Notes: generated by a model not told the origin, from the sequence alone. Counted from the first letter of the stretch, positions 1 through 7,023 are shown. The stretch: 7,343 nucleotides of DNA from JBOGIF01 sp050742415 (GCA_050742415.1 JBOGIF010000179.1:1-7343); one strand, 5' to 3'. Program-made: numbers and translations.

Positions 1-2
1 GG

Positions 3-2279
3 TCAGCGTCGGGCCGCCACGGCGGCTTGCCCGACGCTGACCCCACCGTCGTTGGGGGGTACGTGCCGGTGCACCAGCACCAACAGTCCCCTCGCCACGC
101 GCGCCGTCTCGACTATGGCCGTTAGCCGCGAGTTCTGGAACACCCCACCGCTCAGGGCGACGGTCTCCAGCCCTTCCGCCGCCGCCAGCTCGGCCGCCGC
201 CGCCGCCACCCCGAGGCCCAGGCCGGCGTGGAACCCGGCCGAGATCCGTCCGACCGGTGTGCCCAGAGCCTGTTCGGCCAGGACCTTGCCGATCAGCGGC
301 GCCGGGTCCACCACCAGCGTCCCGTTGTCGGAGCGAGACATCCCCACGCCGTACCCTCCGGGCCCTTCCAGCGGCTCGTCGAAGGCACGAGCCTCGAGTT
401 CGATCGCGGCCTGGCCCTCGTAGGTCACCCGGTCCCGTACTCCCACCAGGGCCGCCACCGCGTCGAAGAGCCGACCGGCGCTGCTCGTCACGAGGGCGTC
501 GGGCCGTTCCACCAGGTCGAGCACCGCCGCCCACCGCTTGTCGGCGCCGTTCCCGTAGCTCGCTGCCGCGTCGGGGCCTAGAGCCGTACGCACCCACGAC
601 AGCGCCATCCTCCAGGGCTCGCGGATGGCCTGGTTGCCCCCCGGCAGCGGCACCGGCCGGAGATGGCCCACGCGGCGAAAGCCGTCCAGGTCGGCCACCA
701 GCAGCTCCCCGCCCCAGATGGTGTGGTCGGTGCCCATGCCCAGGCCGTCGAAAGCCACCCCCAGTACCGGACCGGCGTGGCCGTGCTCGACCAGGCAGGA
801 GGCGATGTGAGCATGGTGGTGCTGGACGCCGAGCAGCGGGAGGTCGAGGTCGGTGGCGTACTTGGTGGAAAGGTACTCGGGGTGCAGGTCGTGGGCGACC
901 AGCTCCGGGGCCACGCCGGCCAGGTGACAGAGGTGGTCGACGGCCTGGAGGAAGGACCGGTAGGCGGGTAGGTGCTCGAGGTCGCCGATGTGGTGGCTCA
1001 CGGTGAGCTGCGTGCCCTTCGCGACGGCCACCGTGTTCTTGAGCTCCGCCCCCACCGCCAGCACGTGGCGGCGCGCCCGGCCGATGAGTGGGATCGGCTC
1101 GGGAGCGAAGCCCCGGGACCGCCGCACCATCTGCACCGGTCGGCCCAGGCCACGGTCTCTGACCACCGAGTCGTCGCAGCGGATGTGGATCGGCCGGTCG
1201 TGGCTGAGAACGGCGTCGACGAGGGGGCCGAGCCTCGCCAGCGCGTCGGCGTCGTGGTGGGCGATGGGCTCGTCGCTCAGGTTGCCGCTTGTCATCACCA
1301 GCGGCCGGCCAACCGCCGCCAGGAGCAGATGGTGCAGCGGTGTGTACGGGAGCATCAGGCCCAGCTCGGGCAGCCCGGGGGCTACCGCGGGGTCGACGAC
1401 GGCGTCGGGAAGCCGGGGTGCCAGCACGATCGGCCGCCGGGGCGACACCAGGGCCGCTTCCGCCTCGGCGGACAGCCGGCAGAGCGACCGGGCCGACGCC
1501 AGGTCGGCCACCATCACCGCGAACGGCTTGTCGTCGCGGGCCTTGCGCCGCCTCAGCTCGGCCACCGCCGCGGAGCTGGTGGCGTCGGCGGCGAGGTGGT
1601 AGCCGCCGAGACCCTTGACGGCGAGCACCGACCCGCCCACCAGATGCGCCGCCGCCCGGTCAAGAGCGACTCCCTCCTCCGCCAGCACGGCGCCGGCGGG
1701 CGAGAGCAGGGTGAGCTTGGGGCCGCACGCCGGGCAAGCGTTGGGCTCGGCGTGGAACCGGCGGTCGCCGGGGTCGGTGTACTCGCGGCGGCACCGGTCG
1801 CACATGGCGAAGCCGGCCATGGTGGTGGCCGACCGGTCGTAGGGGATCGACACGATGATCGTGTAACGGGGGCCGCAGTTGGTGCAGTTGACGAACGGGT
1901 AGCCGAAGCGGCGGTCGGCGGGGTCGAGCAGCTCGCTCCGGCAATCGTCACAGGTGGCGACGTCGACGCTCACCGCGGCCGCGGGGGCCCCGAGAGCCTG
2001 GCTTTCCACGATGGAGAACCCGGCCTCGCCCGTGCTGTCCATGGGCTCCACCTCGAAGCCCGTGATCGACGCCAGCGGAGGGGGCCGGTGGCGGATGCGG
2101 CTCTCCAGCTCGTCGAGGAGGTCCGGGGCGCCCTCCGCCTCGACCACCACGCCCCGGCTGTCGTTGGCCACCCGGCCGGCGAGCCCGAGGTCGACGGCAT
2201 GGCGGTAGACGAACGGACGGAAGCCGACCCCTTGCACCGTGCCCACCACCCGGAAGCGCCGCCGCTGGCGCTCGGGCAT
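3..2279 (-). CDS. hypF: Carbamoyltransferase HypF, [NiFe]-hydrogenase maturation
   Basis: HypF uses carbamoyl phosphate and ATP to carbamoylate the C-terminal cysteine of HypE, the first step in making the cyanide ligands of the [NiFe] active site (family knowledge). The 758-residue length is normal, and all HypF domains are visible in order. An acylphosphatase-like domain (about 8-95) has GTVQGVGFRPFVYRHA. Two zinc fingers have Cys110/113/132/135 and Cys160/163/182/185. A YrdC-like domain (about 205-390) contains KGLGGYHLA and VMTSGNLSDEPI. The C-terminal Kae1-like domain has GVQHHHAHIA (484-493), VAFDGLGMGTD and LSGGVFQNSR, and ends with PPNDGG. The ATG shares one base with the hypE stop (TGATG), so translation is probably coupled. 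The stop lies at bases 3-5, so the gene is complete. No anomaly seen; identification is very secure. Confidence 0.97.
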   Translation of the reverse strand: MPERQRRRFRVVGTVQGVGFRPFVYRHAVDLGLAGRVANDSRGVVVEAEGAPDLLDELESRIRHRPPPLASITGFEVEPMDSTGEAGFSIVESQALGAPAAAVSVDVATCDDCRSELLDPADRRFGYPFVNCTNCGPRYTIIVSIPYDRSATTMAGFAMCDRCRREYTDPGDRRFHAEPNACPACGPKLTLLSPAGAVLAEEGVALDRAAAHLVGGSVLAVKGLGGYHLAADATSSAAVAELRRRKARDDKPFAVMVADLASARSLCRLSAEAEAALVSPRRPIVLAPRLPDAVVDPAVAPGLPELGLMLPYTPLHHLLLAAVGRPLVMTSGNLSDEPIAHHDADALARLGPLVDAVLSHDRPIHIRCDDSVVRDRGLGRPVQMVRRSRGFAPEPIPLIGRARRHVLAVGAELKNTVAVAKGTQLTVSHHIGDLEHLPAYRSFLQAVDHLCHLAGVAPELVAHDLHPEYLSTKYATDLDLPLLGVQHHHAHIASCLVEHGHAGPVLGVAFDGLGMGTDHTIWGGELLVADLDGFRRVGHLRPVPLPGGNQAIREPWRMALSWVRTALGPDAAASYGNGADKRWAAVLDLVERPDALVTSSAGRLFDAVAALVGVRDRVTYEGQAAIELEARAFDEPLEGPGGYGVGMSRSDNGTLVVDPAPLIGKVLAEQALGTPVGRISAGFHAGLGLGVAAAAAELAAAEGLETVALSGGVFQNSRLTAIVETARVARGLLVLVHRHVPPNDGGVSVGQAAVAARR

Positions 2280-3352
2280 CAGCAGATCCGGGGGAGGGGG
2301 TCACCGACCAGCATGTCGACGATGCGGGTGCCGCCGAATCCGGTGTTCAGCACCACGATCCCGGGCGGATCGGCGCGGACCTCACCGATGACCGCGGCGT
2401 TGACGCCCACGGGGTGGGCCCTGAGCGCGGCCAGAGCCGCCTCGGTCTCCTCTTCCGGTACCACGGCGACGAGCTTGCCCTCGTTGGCGACGTAGAGCGG
2501 GTCGATGCCGAGGATCTCGCACGCGCCGTTGACGATGTTGCGAACTGGCAGAGCGCTCTCGTTGATCACCACCGAGACCTCGGCGTCCCGGGCCATCTCG
2601 TTCAGCACGGTGGCCACCCCCCCGCGCGTCGGGTCCCGGAGGAAGCGGGTGCCGGGCGCGGCTTCGAGCAGCGCGGCGACCAGCTCGTTGAGCGGAGCCG
2701 AGTCGGTGGGGATGTCGGCCTCCAGCGCCAGCTCGCCCCGGGCGATCAGCACCGCGACTCCGTGGTCGCCGATCATCCCCGAGACGATCACCTTGTCGCC
2801 GGCCCGAACGGATCTCGAGTCGAGACGCACGTCGGCGGGCACCAGGCCCACGCCGGCGGTCGTGATGTAGACGCCGTCGGCGGCGCCGCGGTTGACCACC
2901 TTGGTGTCACCGGTGACGATCTGCACGCCCGCCTTCTGAGCGGCGGCAGCCATGTCGGCGACGATGTCGCGCAGCTCGGCGATCGGGAACCCGTCCTCGA
3001 GCACGAACGCGGCCGAGATCCACAGCGGGTTGGCGCCCATCATGGCCAGGTCGTTCACCGTGCCGTTGATCGCCAGGTCGCCGATCGACCCGCCGGGGAA
3101 CCGCAGCGGCTTCACCACGAACGAGTCGGTGCTGAAGGCGATGCGCTCGCCCGACGGCAGGTCGAGGACGGCGCCGTCGGCCATCGACTCCAAGGTCTTG
3201 TTGCGGAACGCCTCCAGGAACACCGAGTCGATGAGCGCGGCCGACGCCTTGCCGCCCGCCCCGTGGGCCGAGTTGACGAACTCGTCCTTCAGCTTGGGAC
3301 GGTGGCGCCGCCATTTCTCTATGCGTTCGAGGACTTCCTCCTCGCCACTCAT
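2279..3352 (-). CDS. hypE: Hydrogenase maturation protein HypE (thiocyanate-forming dehydratase)
   Basis: HypE receives a carbamoyl group from HypF on its C-terminal cysteine, dehydrates it with ATP to a thiocyanate, and passes cyanide to the HypC-HypD iron complex (family knowledge). The 357-residue protein has the PurM/ThiL-like layout: NSAHGAGGKASAALI near residues 27-41, FSTDSFVVKPLRFPGGSIGD (73-92), AINGTVNDLAMMGA (94-107), VTGDTKVV (146-153) and RDPTRGGVATVLNE (239-252). It ends in the diagnostic tail LPRIC, so the acceptor Cys357 is present. The ATG at 3352 is preceded by GAGG at 3360-3363 with a 7 nt spacer; this site overlaps the hypD stop, which suggests coupling. The N-terminus is about 20 residues longer than the shortest HypE forms and is rich in charged residues. 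Confidence 0.97.
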   Translation of the reverse strand: MSGEEEVLERIEKWRRHRPKLKDEFVNSAHGAGGKASAALIDSVFLEAFRNKTLESMADGAVLDLPSGERIAFSTDSFVVKPLRFPGGSIGDLAINGTVNDLAMMGANPLWISAAFVLEDGFPIAELRDIVADMAAAAQKAGVQIVTGDTKVVNRGAADGVYITTAGVGLVPADVRLDSRSVRAGDKVIVSGMIGDHGVAVLIARGELALEADIPTDSAPLNELVAALLEAAPGTRFLRDPTRGGVATVLNEMARDAEVSVVINESALPVRNIVNGACEILGIDPLYVANEGKLVAVVPEEETEAALAALRAHPVGVNAAVIGEVRADPPGIVVLNTGFGGTRIVDMLVGDPLPRIC

Positions 3353-3361
3353 CCCCGCGCC

Positions 3362-4492
3362 TCAGGCGCTCTTGACCGGGATCTTCGAGAACCTTCCGTA
3401 GTTGTAATAGGCGGCGCAGGCGCCCTCGGACGACACCATGCAGGTGCCGATCGGAGTCTCGGGGGTGCAGGCGGTGCCGAAGACCTTGCACTCCCAGGGC
3501 TTGATGACGCCCTTGAGCACCTCACCGCACTGGCAGGCTTTGGGGTCAGCCACGCGCACGCCCGGCACGTCGAAGCGGATCTCGGCGTCGTAGTCGGCGA
3601 ACGCGGGCGCCAGCTTCAACGCCGACTGCGAGATGAAGCCCAGGCCCCGCCACTCGAAGTGCGGCCGCAGCTCGAAGACCTCGGCCAGGATCGCCAGCGC
3701 ACGGGGGTTGCCGCCGTCGACCACCGCCCGCGTGTACTGGTTCTCCACCTCGCACCGGCCTTCGTCGAGCTGGCGGAGCAGCATCAGGATCGACTGGAGG
3801 ATGTCGAGCGGCTCGAAGCCGGCGGTCACCAGGGGCTTGCCGTAGGTGGCGGGCACGAACCGGTAGGGCCGGTTGCCGATGACGGTGGAGACGTGGCCTG
3901 GGCCGATGAAGCCGTCGAGGCGCAGGTCGGGTGACTCCAGGATGGCCTTGAGAGGCGGGACGATCGTGACGTGGTTGCAGAAGACGGTGAAGTTCGTCAA
4001 GCCGCGCTCGCGAGCCTTCAGCAGCGTGACCGCGGTGGACGGTGCCGTCGTCTCGAAGCCGACTGCGAAGAACACGACCTGGCGGGTGGGGTTGGCCTCG
4101 GCGATGCGCAGGGCGTCGAGCGGCGAGTACACCATCCGCACGTCGGCGCCCTGGGCCTTGGCCTCGAGAAGGTTGCCGTTGCCGCCGGGCACCCGCATCA
4201 TGTCGCCGAACGACGTGAAGATCACCCCTGGCGTACGGGCGACGGCGATGGCGTCGTCGACCCGGCCCATAGGGATCACGCACACCGGGCAGCCCGGCCC
4301 GTGGACCAGCTCTATCGAGCGCGGCAGCACGTTCTCGATGCCGTGCTTGTAGATGGTGTGGGTGTGGCCGCCGCACACCTCCATGAACTTGAGGGGGCCG
4401 TCGCTCGGGGCGATCTTGTTGGCCAGCGGCTCGATCTCCGCCAGCACGGCCCGGGCCGCGGCCGGGTCCCGGTACTCGTCCACGTACTTCAC
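3362..4492 (-). CDS. hypD: Hydrogenase maturation iron-sulfur protein HypD
   Basis: HypD carries a [4Fe-4S] cluster and, with HypC, forms the scaffold on which the Fe(CN)2CO group of [NiFe] hydrogenase is built (family knowledge). The start is GTG at 4492, which overlaps the hypC stop as GTGA and gives 376 residues, the usual HypD length. The same frame stays open to 4795, but that extension lies under hypC and is not HypD-like. Hallmarks are FMEVCGGHTHTIYKHG (active Cys40), HGPGCPVCVIP (Cys68 and Cys71), FFAVGFETTAP, and GFIGPGHVSTVIG (194-206). The cysteine-rich C-terminus (Cys320, 322, 335, 342, 351, 359) includes KPWECKVFG and EGACAAYYNYGRF, which fits cluster binding. It stops 9 nt before hypE. 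Confidence 0.97.
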   Translation of the reverse strand: MKYVDEYRDPAAARAVLAEIEPLANKIAPSDGPLKFMEVCGGHTHTIYKHGIENVLPRSIELVHGPGCPVCVIPMGRVDDAIAVARTPGVIFTSFGDMMRVPGGNGNLLEAKAQGADVRMVYSPLDALRIAEANPTRQVVFFAVGFETTAPSTAVTLLKARERGLTNFTVFCNHVTIVPPLKAILESPDLRLDGFIGPGHVSTVIGNRPYRFVPATYGKPLVTAGFEPLDILQSILMLLRQLDEGRCEVENQYTRAVVDGGNPRALAILAEVFELRPHFEWRGLGFISQSALKLAPAFADYDAEIRFDVPGVRVADPKACQCGEVLKGVIKPWECKVFGTACTPETPIGTCMVSSEGACAAYYNYGRFSKIPVKSA

Positions 4493-4797
4493 GACCGCAC
4501 CTCCTCCACCACTTCGTCGGTCAGCGGCGCTTCCTGGGCGAACTGGGATATCTCGTCGTCGTAGACGCTGCCGAGCTCCTTGATGAAGGAAAGCGTGCGT
4601 TCCGCCTCCTCCTCGTCGATCTTGGTCATGGCGAAGCCGACGTGGATCAGGACCCAGTCGCCCACCTTGATCCCGCCGGGGTCGCCCATGACGAGCCCGA
4701 TGTTCACCTCTCTGCGTACACCGTCGACCTCGGCAACCGCCCGATGCTCGGAGAGGTCGACTATCTCGACCAGTTGGCCTGGGATCCCAAGACACAT
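4489..4797 (-). CDS. hypC: Hydrogenase maturation chaperone HypC
   Basis: HypC is a small chaperone that binds HypD, carries the Fe(CN)2CO unit through its Cys2, and delivers it to the hydrogenase large-subunit precursor (family knowledge). The protein starts MCLGIPGQLVEI, the family signature with the essential Cys2 exposed after loss of Met1. GDWVLIHVGFAM (47-58) contains the conserved His52, followed by KIDEEEA. At 102 residues it is longer than common HypC proteins (about 75-95); the extra length is an acidic tail from about residue 75. The ATG at 4797 has GAGG at 4804-4807 with a 6 nt spacer. It is the first hyp gene of the set and is separated from the upstream padR by a 91-bp gap with a hairpin. 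HybG-type paralogues look similar, but with a single copy and hypD adjacent, HypC is the natural name. Confidence 0.96.
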   Translation of the reverse strand: MCLGIPGQLVEIVDLSEHRAVAEVDGVRREVNIGLVMGDPGGIKVGDWVLIHVGFAMTKIDEEEAERTLSFIKELGSVYDDEISQFAQEAPLTDEVVEEVRS

Positions 4798-4888
4798 GTC
4801 AAACCTCGTCTTCTGTACGGAGGCGGGGCTCCCGCCTCCAGTCGGTCAATTGTCCCACCCGGGCGCGGTCTACCTAGGGCGGAGATGG
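4798..4888 (-). promoter_or_regulatory. hypC leader: noncoding gap with a 9-bp hairpin
   Basis: These 91 bp separate the stop of the second padR from hypC. At 4819-4839 a perfect inverted repeat has arms GGAGGCGGG and CCCGCCTCC around a 3-nt loop. A second, imperfect palindrome GGTCAATTGTCC (one mismatched pair) lies at 4844-4855. No run of T follows the hairpin on the minus strand, so it does not look like a standard intrinsic terminator. It could be an RNA processing or stabilising hairpin that lets hyp genes be expressed differently from the regulators, or part of a hypC promoter region. I could not identify convincing -35 and -10 boxes. Confidence 0.45.
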
Positions 4889-5299
4889 CTAGTTGTGGGC
4901 GACCGCCTCGCTGCTCTCGGTTCTCCCACTGGTCGCGCCCACCTTGAAGTCGCGTGCCTCGTACCGGTCGAGCAGGCTCACGAGGATGTGCCGCACGGTC
5001 CGCAACGCCTCGAAGGCATCGTCGAGTGCCTGGTGGCCGGCGTCGGTGAGGGTGTAAGTCCGGCGGGCGGGCCCGGCTTGCGACGGCTCCCACCAAGAGC
5101 GTACGAGGGCCTCCTTCTCCATCATCCGCAGGTACCGGTAGAGGCCGCCGGGCTCCGCACCACGGATCCCGAGGCGGCGAACCTGCTCCAGCAGGTCGTA
5201 GCCGTGCGAGGACCCCTCGGCGAGTAGGAGCAGCAGGCACTGCCTCAGGTACTGGCGGGGCAGGGCGGCGTCGAACCCCGTGTCCCGGCTGTCGGGCAC
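4889..5299 (-). CDS. PadR-family transcriptional regulator (second copy)
   Basis: This is a winged-helix DNA-binding protein of the PadR family; such proteins are usually dimeric repressors that release DNA on binding a ligand (family knowledge). Visible marks are LPRQYLRQCLLLLLAE followed by HGYDLLEQ (first helices), then PGGLYRYLRMMEKEALV (recognition helix, about 50-66), SWWE, AGPARRTYTLTDAG (wing, about 75-88) and a C-terminal dimerisation helix. I chose GTG at 5299 (136 residues): it follows a run of G ending GGAG with a 5-nt spacer, and it gives nearly the same N-terminal length as the upstream PadR. An in-frame ATG at 5350 (153 residues) lacks a ribosome site and falls inside the putative operator. 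It is about 60% identical, without gaps, to the PadR at 6191-6613, so the two are paralogues. The ligand is unknown. Confidence 0.88.
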   Translation of the reverse strand: MPDSRDTGFDAALPRQYLRQCLLLLLAEGSSHGYDLLEQVRRLGIRGAEPGGLYRYLRMMEKEALVRSWWEPSQAGPARRTYTLTDAGHQALDDAFEALRTVRHILVSLLDRYEARDFKVGATSGRTESSEAVAHN

Positions 5300-5336
5300 G
5301 GGCGCTCCCCCCCCTTCGTCCGCACGCCGGTTCACC

Positions 5337-5365
5337 GGTGTAGGCGACATCCGCAGCGTCGGGAA
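5337..5365 (-). promoter_or_regulatory. Putative PadR operator upstream of the second padR
   Basis: On the minus strand, GATGTCGCCTACACC (5351-5337) matches the site in the divergent region (7142-7128) at 13 of 15 bases. It has the symmetric ends GATGT and ACACC around 5 bp, like the ATGT/ACAT dyads described for PadR proteins. A block TTCCCGAC (5365-5358) lies 6 nt upstream; the other site has TTCTCGAC 5 nt upstream. It falls in the 89-bp gap between the ATPase gene and the GTG start of padR. The overlapping palindrome CCGGTTCACCGG (5327-5338) may be unrelated. Function is inferred. Confidence 0.5.
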
Positions 5366-5388
5366 GGTGTCGGATCTGGCCGGCGGGG

Positions 5389-6174
5389 TCAGGCTGGGGC
5401 CTCTGTTCGGAGGCCTTCGAGACGATCGGCGATCTTGTTGATCGCCGCCACCACCGGCCCGCTCGGGTCGTAGTCGAGGATGGGGATGCCGTCGCGGTCG
5501 GCGTCGAGCACCTCGGTGCTCCACGGCAGCTCGCCCTCGAGGCGCAGCTGGTGACGGGCGCAGTACTCGGCGATGGCCTGCCCGTCCTCCGGCGACCTCA
5601 GCTTGTTGGCCACCACCGACACCCTGCCGATCGGCAGCTCGGCGGCCAGGGCGGCCATGCGGCGGGCCGTCTCGTAGGACCGGTAATAGGGCTCCACCAC
5701 CAGCAGCAGGGCGTCGACGTGGCGGGTGGTGCCGCGGCTCAGGTGCTCAGGCGAAGCTTCCAGGTCGAGGATGGCGACGAGGTTGTCGTCGGCGCCGATG
5801 TCGTTCAGCAGCGCGCTCACCGTCGCGTGCGACGAGCACAGGCAGCCCTCGTCGGCGTGGGCGGGCATGGCCATGAGCAGCACATGCACACCGTCGGGAG
5901 CCGGGATCCCGTGCCGATCGAGCACCGTGTCGACCGGCTCGACCAGGGCCACGCTGTGGTTCAGCCGGCGAGAGACCAGGCCGGTGGGCAGCGGTTGCAT
6001 CGCCTCGGCCTCGTCGCGGCCGACGCCGAGCGCCACCGCCACGTTGGGGTTGCTGTCGCCGTCGATAACGACCACGCGCCGGCCCCGGCGGGCCAGCACC
6101 CTGGCGAGGGTGGATGAGAACGTGGTCTTTCCCGCGCCGCCCTTGCCGGCTACGGCCACTCGCAGCGCGGTCAT
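5389..6174 (-). CDS. CooC-type nickel-insertion ATPase (MinD/ParA-like P-loop)
   Basis: CooC proteins are dimeric ATPases that bind nickel between two CxC motifs and help insert it into Ni-Fe-S carbon monoxide dehydrogenase (family knowledge). The 261-residue product matches this family over its full length. It has a deviant Walker A GKGGAGKTT (10-18, signature Lys11 and Lys16), IDGDSNPN (37-44), the nickel-site motif GCLCSSHATV (Cys111 and Cys113), and DLEASPEHLSRGT (137-149). It also has VVEPYYRSYETARRM (159-173) and VANK (188-191). I chose ATG 6174 because the P-loop strand starts just after it; its ribosome site is weak. The frame is open back to ATG 6237, which would overlap the upstream padR by 47 nt. 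Its place between padR genes and next to hypCDEF suggests a role in hydrogenase nickel insertion, possibly in place of HypB. An unseen CO dehydrogenase is the alternative client. Confidence 0.88.
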   Translation of the reverse strand: MTALRVAVAGKGGAGKTTFSSTLARVLARRGRRVVVIDGDSNPNVAVALGVGRDEAEAMQPLPTGLVSRRLNHSVALVEPVDTVLDRHGIPAPDGVHVLLMAMPAHADEGCLCSSHATVSALLNDIGADDNLVAILDLEASPEHLSRGTTRHVDALLLVVEPYYRSYETARRMAALAAELPIGRVSVVANKLRSPEDGQAIAEYCARHQLRLEGELPWSTEVLDADRDGIPILDYDPSGPVVAAINKIADRLEGLRTEAPA

Positions 6175-6190
6175 CTGGGGGGCGTGCCCA

Positions 6191-6613
6191 TCAATGGCCG
6201 TGCGACTCTGCGGGCGCGGCGCCGTCGGCGGACCCATGGTCGGGCAGCGTCTCCTCGATGATCGTCTCGGCGATGCGGTCGTAACGGGACAGGTAGGCAG
6301 TGAGGAACCGCCGTCCCTCCCGAAGCGCGCCCGACCACGCGTGGAGCCAGTCGGTGCCCTCGTCGGTGAGGCGGTAGCTGCGACGGGCCGGGCCGGCGGA
6401 GGAGTGCTCCCACCACGACTCGACGAGCCCGTCCTGCTCCATCACGCGCAGCGCCCGGTAGAGACCGCCCGGGTCGACGTTGCGCAGACCGAGCTTGCCG
6501 ATCTGCTCCATGAGGTCGTAACCGTGTGCTGGCATCTCGGCCAGCAGCAGGAGAAGGCTGGCCCGCAGGTAGTTACGAGGCAGGCCGCCCTGAGGCTCCT
6601 CCCCGCGCCTCAC
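6191..6613 (-). CDS. PadR-family transcriptional regulator (first copy)
   Basis: PadR-type winged-helix regulator of 140 residues. Marks: LPRNYLRASLLLLLAE (11-26), HGYDLMEQ (30-37), PGGLYRALRVMEQDGLV (48-64), SWWE, AGPARRSYRLTDEG (73-86), then a C-terminal helix with LTAYLSRYD. I chose GTG at 6613, whose bases overlap the previous stop as GTGA and which has GGGGAG 6 nt upstream. This indicates translation coupled to the upstream winged-helix gene. An in-frame ATG at 6664 would overlap that gene by 55 nt and adds residues unlike PadR. The ATPase gene follows after 16 nt. It is a close paralogue of the PadR at 4889-5299 and probably shares its operator class. The effector is unknown; the nearby nickel and hydrogenase genes suggest, but do not show, a metal, redox or gas-related signal. 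Confidence 0.9.
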   Translation of the reverse strand: MRRGEEPQGGLPRNYLRASLLLLLAEMPAHGYDLMEQIGKLGLRNVDPGGLYRALRVMEQDGLVESWWEHSSAGPARRSYRLTDEGTDWLHAWSGALREGRRFLTAYLSRYDRIAETIIEETLPDHGSADGAAPAESHGH

Positions 6614-7023
6614 GCGCCACTCCCCGCGGAGGCTCCGGATTGAGTCATCTCGTAGACCGGGCACCCCTCGGTGCAGTCGGTCTCGCCCTCAGGCGGGAAG
6701 CAGTGGGGGCAATCCGGCCCGCACTCTCCGTGGCTCGGCCGCATCAGGTCTTCGAACGAGCTGGCGAACTCGAGGCCGCCTTCGCGCCGACCTTCCTCCG
6801 ACAGCCGGTACCGATCCTCGTCGACGTGACTGACGAAGCCCTCCTCGACCAGGAGGTCGAGGTACTGGACGCCCGTCTCGGCGTCGACGCCGAGAAAGCG
6901 CTCAATCACCCGGGCATCGACCTCGTCGCCGAAGCCCTCTCCCCGGAGCCAGTACATGACCTGGAGTATCTCGCTGCGCCAGTACATCGACTTCAGCGCC
7001 CCACACTCCGGTGCTTCGAGCAT
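6610..7023 (-). CDS. Winged-helix protein with cysteine-rich C-terminal tail, unknown function
   Basis: I do not recognise a named family. Residues about 14-80 of 137 look like a winged helix: SEILQVMYWLRGEGFGDEV, a helical stretch VIERFLGVDAETGVQYLDLL, then EEGFVSHVDEDRYRLSEEG as a wing. The tail has a dense cysteine group: HGECGPDCPHC (His98, Cys101, Cys105, Cys108) and CTEGC (Cys117, Cys121); Cys7 lies near the start. Such spacing could bind zinc, nickel or an iron-sulfur cluster, so a metal- or redox-responsive regulator or adaptor is plausible. ATG 7023 has GGAG 8 nt upstream; a TTG at 7044 would add seven residues. It is the first gene of the leftward operon and overlaps padR by 4 nt (GTGA). 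No signal peptide or membrane segment is seen. Confidence 0.8.
   Translation of the reverse strand: MLEAPECGALKSMYWRSEILQVMYWLRGEGFGDEVDARVIERFLGVDAETGVQYLDLLVEEGFVSHVDEDRYRLSEEGRREGGLEFASSFEDLMRPSHGECGPDCPHCFPPEGETDCTEGCPVYEMTQSGASAGSGA

Noticed and set aside
972..2495. 507-codon open frame on the plus strand opposite hypF
   Set aside because: It is antisense to a fully conserved hypF, its translation is rich in Arg, Gly, Val and His without any domain, and long antisense frames are usual at this G+C.
2414..3934. 506-codon open frame on the plus strand opposite hypE and hypD
   Set aside because: Same reason: it runs antisense across two well-conserved genes and their junction and shows no motif.
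4493..4795. Upstream extension of the hypD frame to 4795 (477 residues)
   Set aside because: The extension lies under hypC, is Arg/Gly-rich, and HypD proteins are about 370 residues; the GTGA junction gives the right start.
4819..4839. The hairpin as an intrinsic terminator of the regulator operon
   Set aside because: No T-run follows on the minus strand, so I list it only as a leader structure.
5300..5524. Longer forms of the second PadR starting at 5350 or 5524
   Set aside because: The longest form overlaps the ATPase gene and has an Arg/Pro-rich, non-PadR head. ATG 5350 has no ribosome site and lies in the putative operator.
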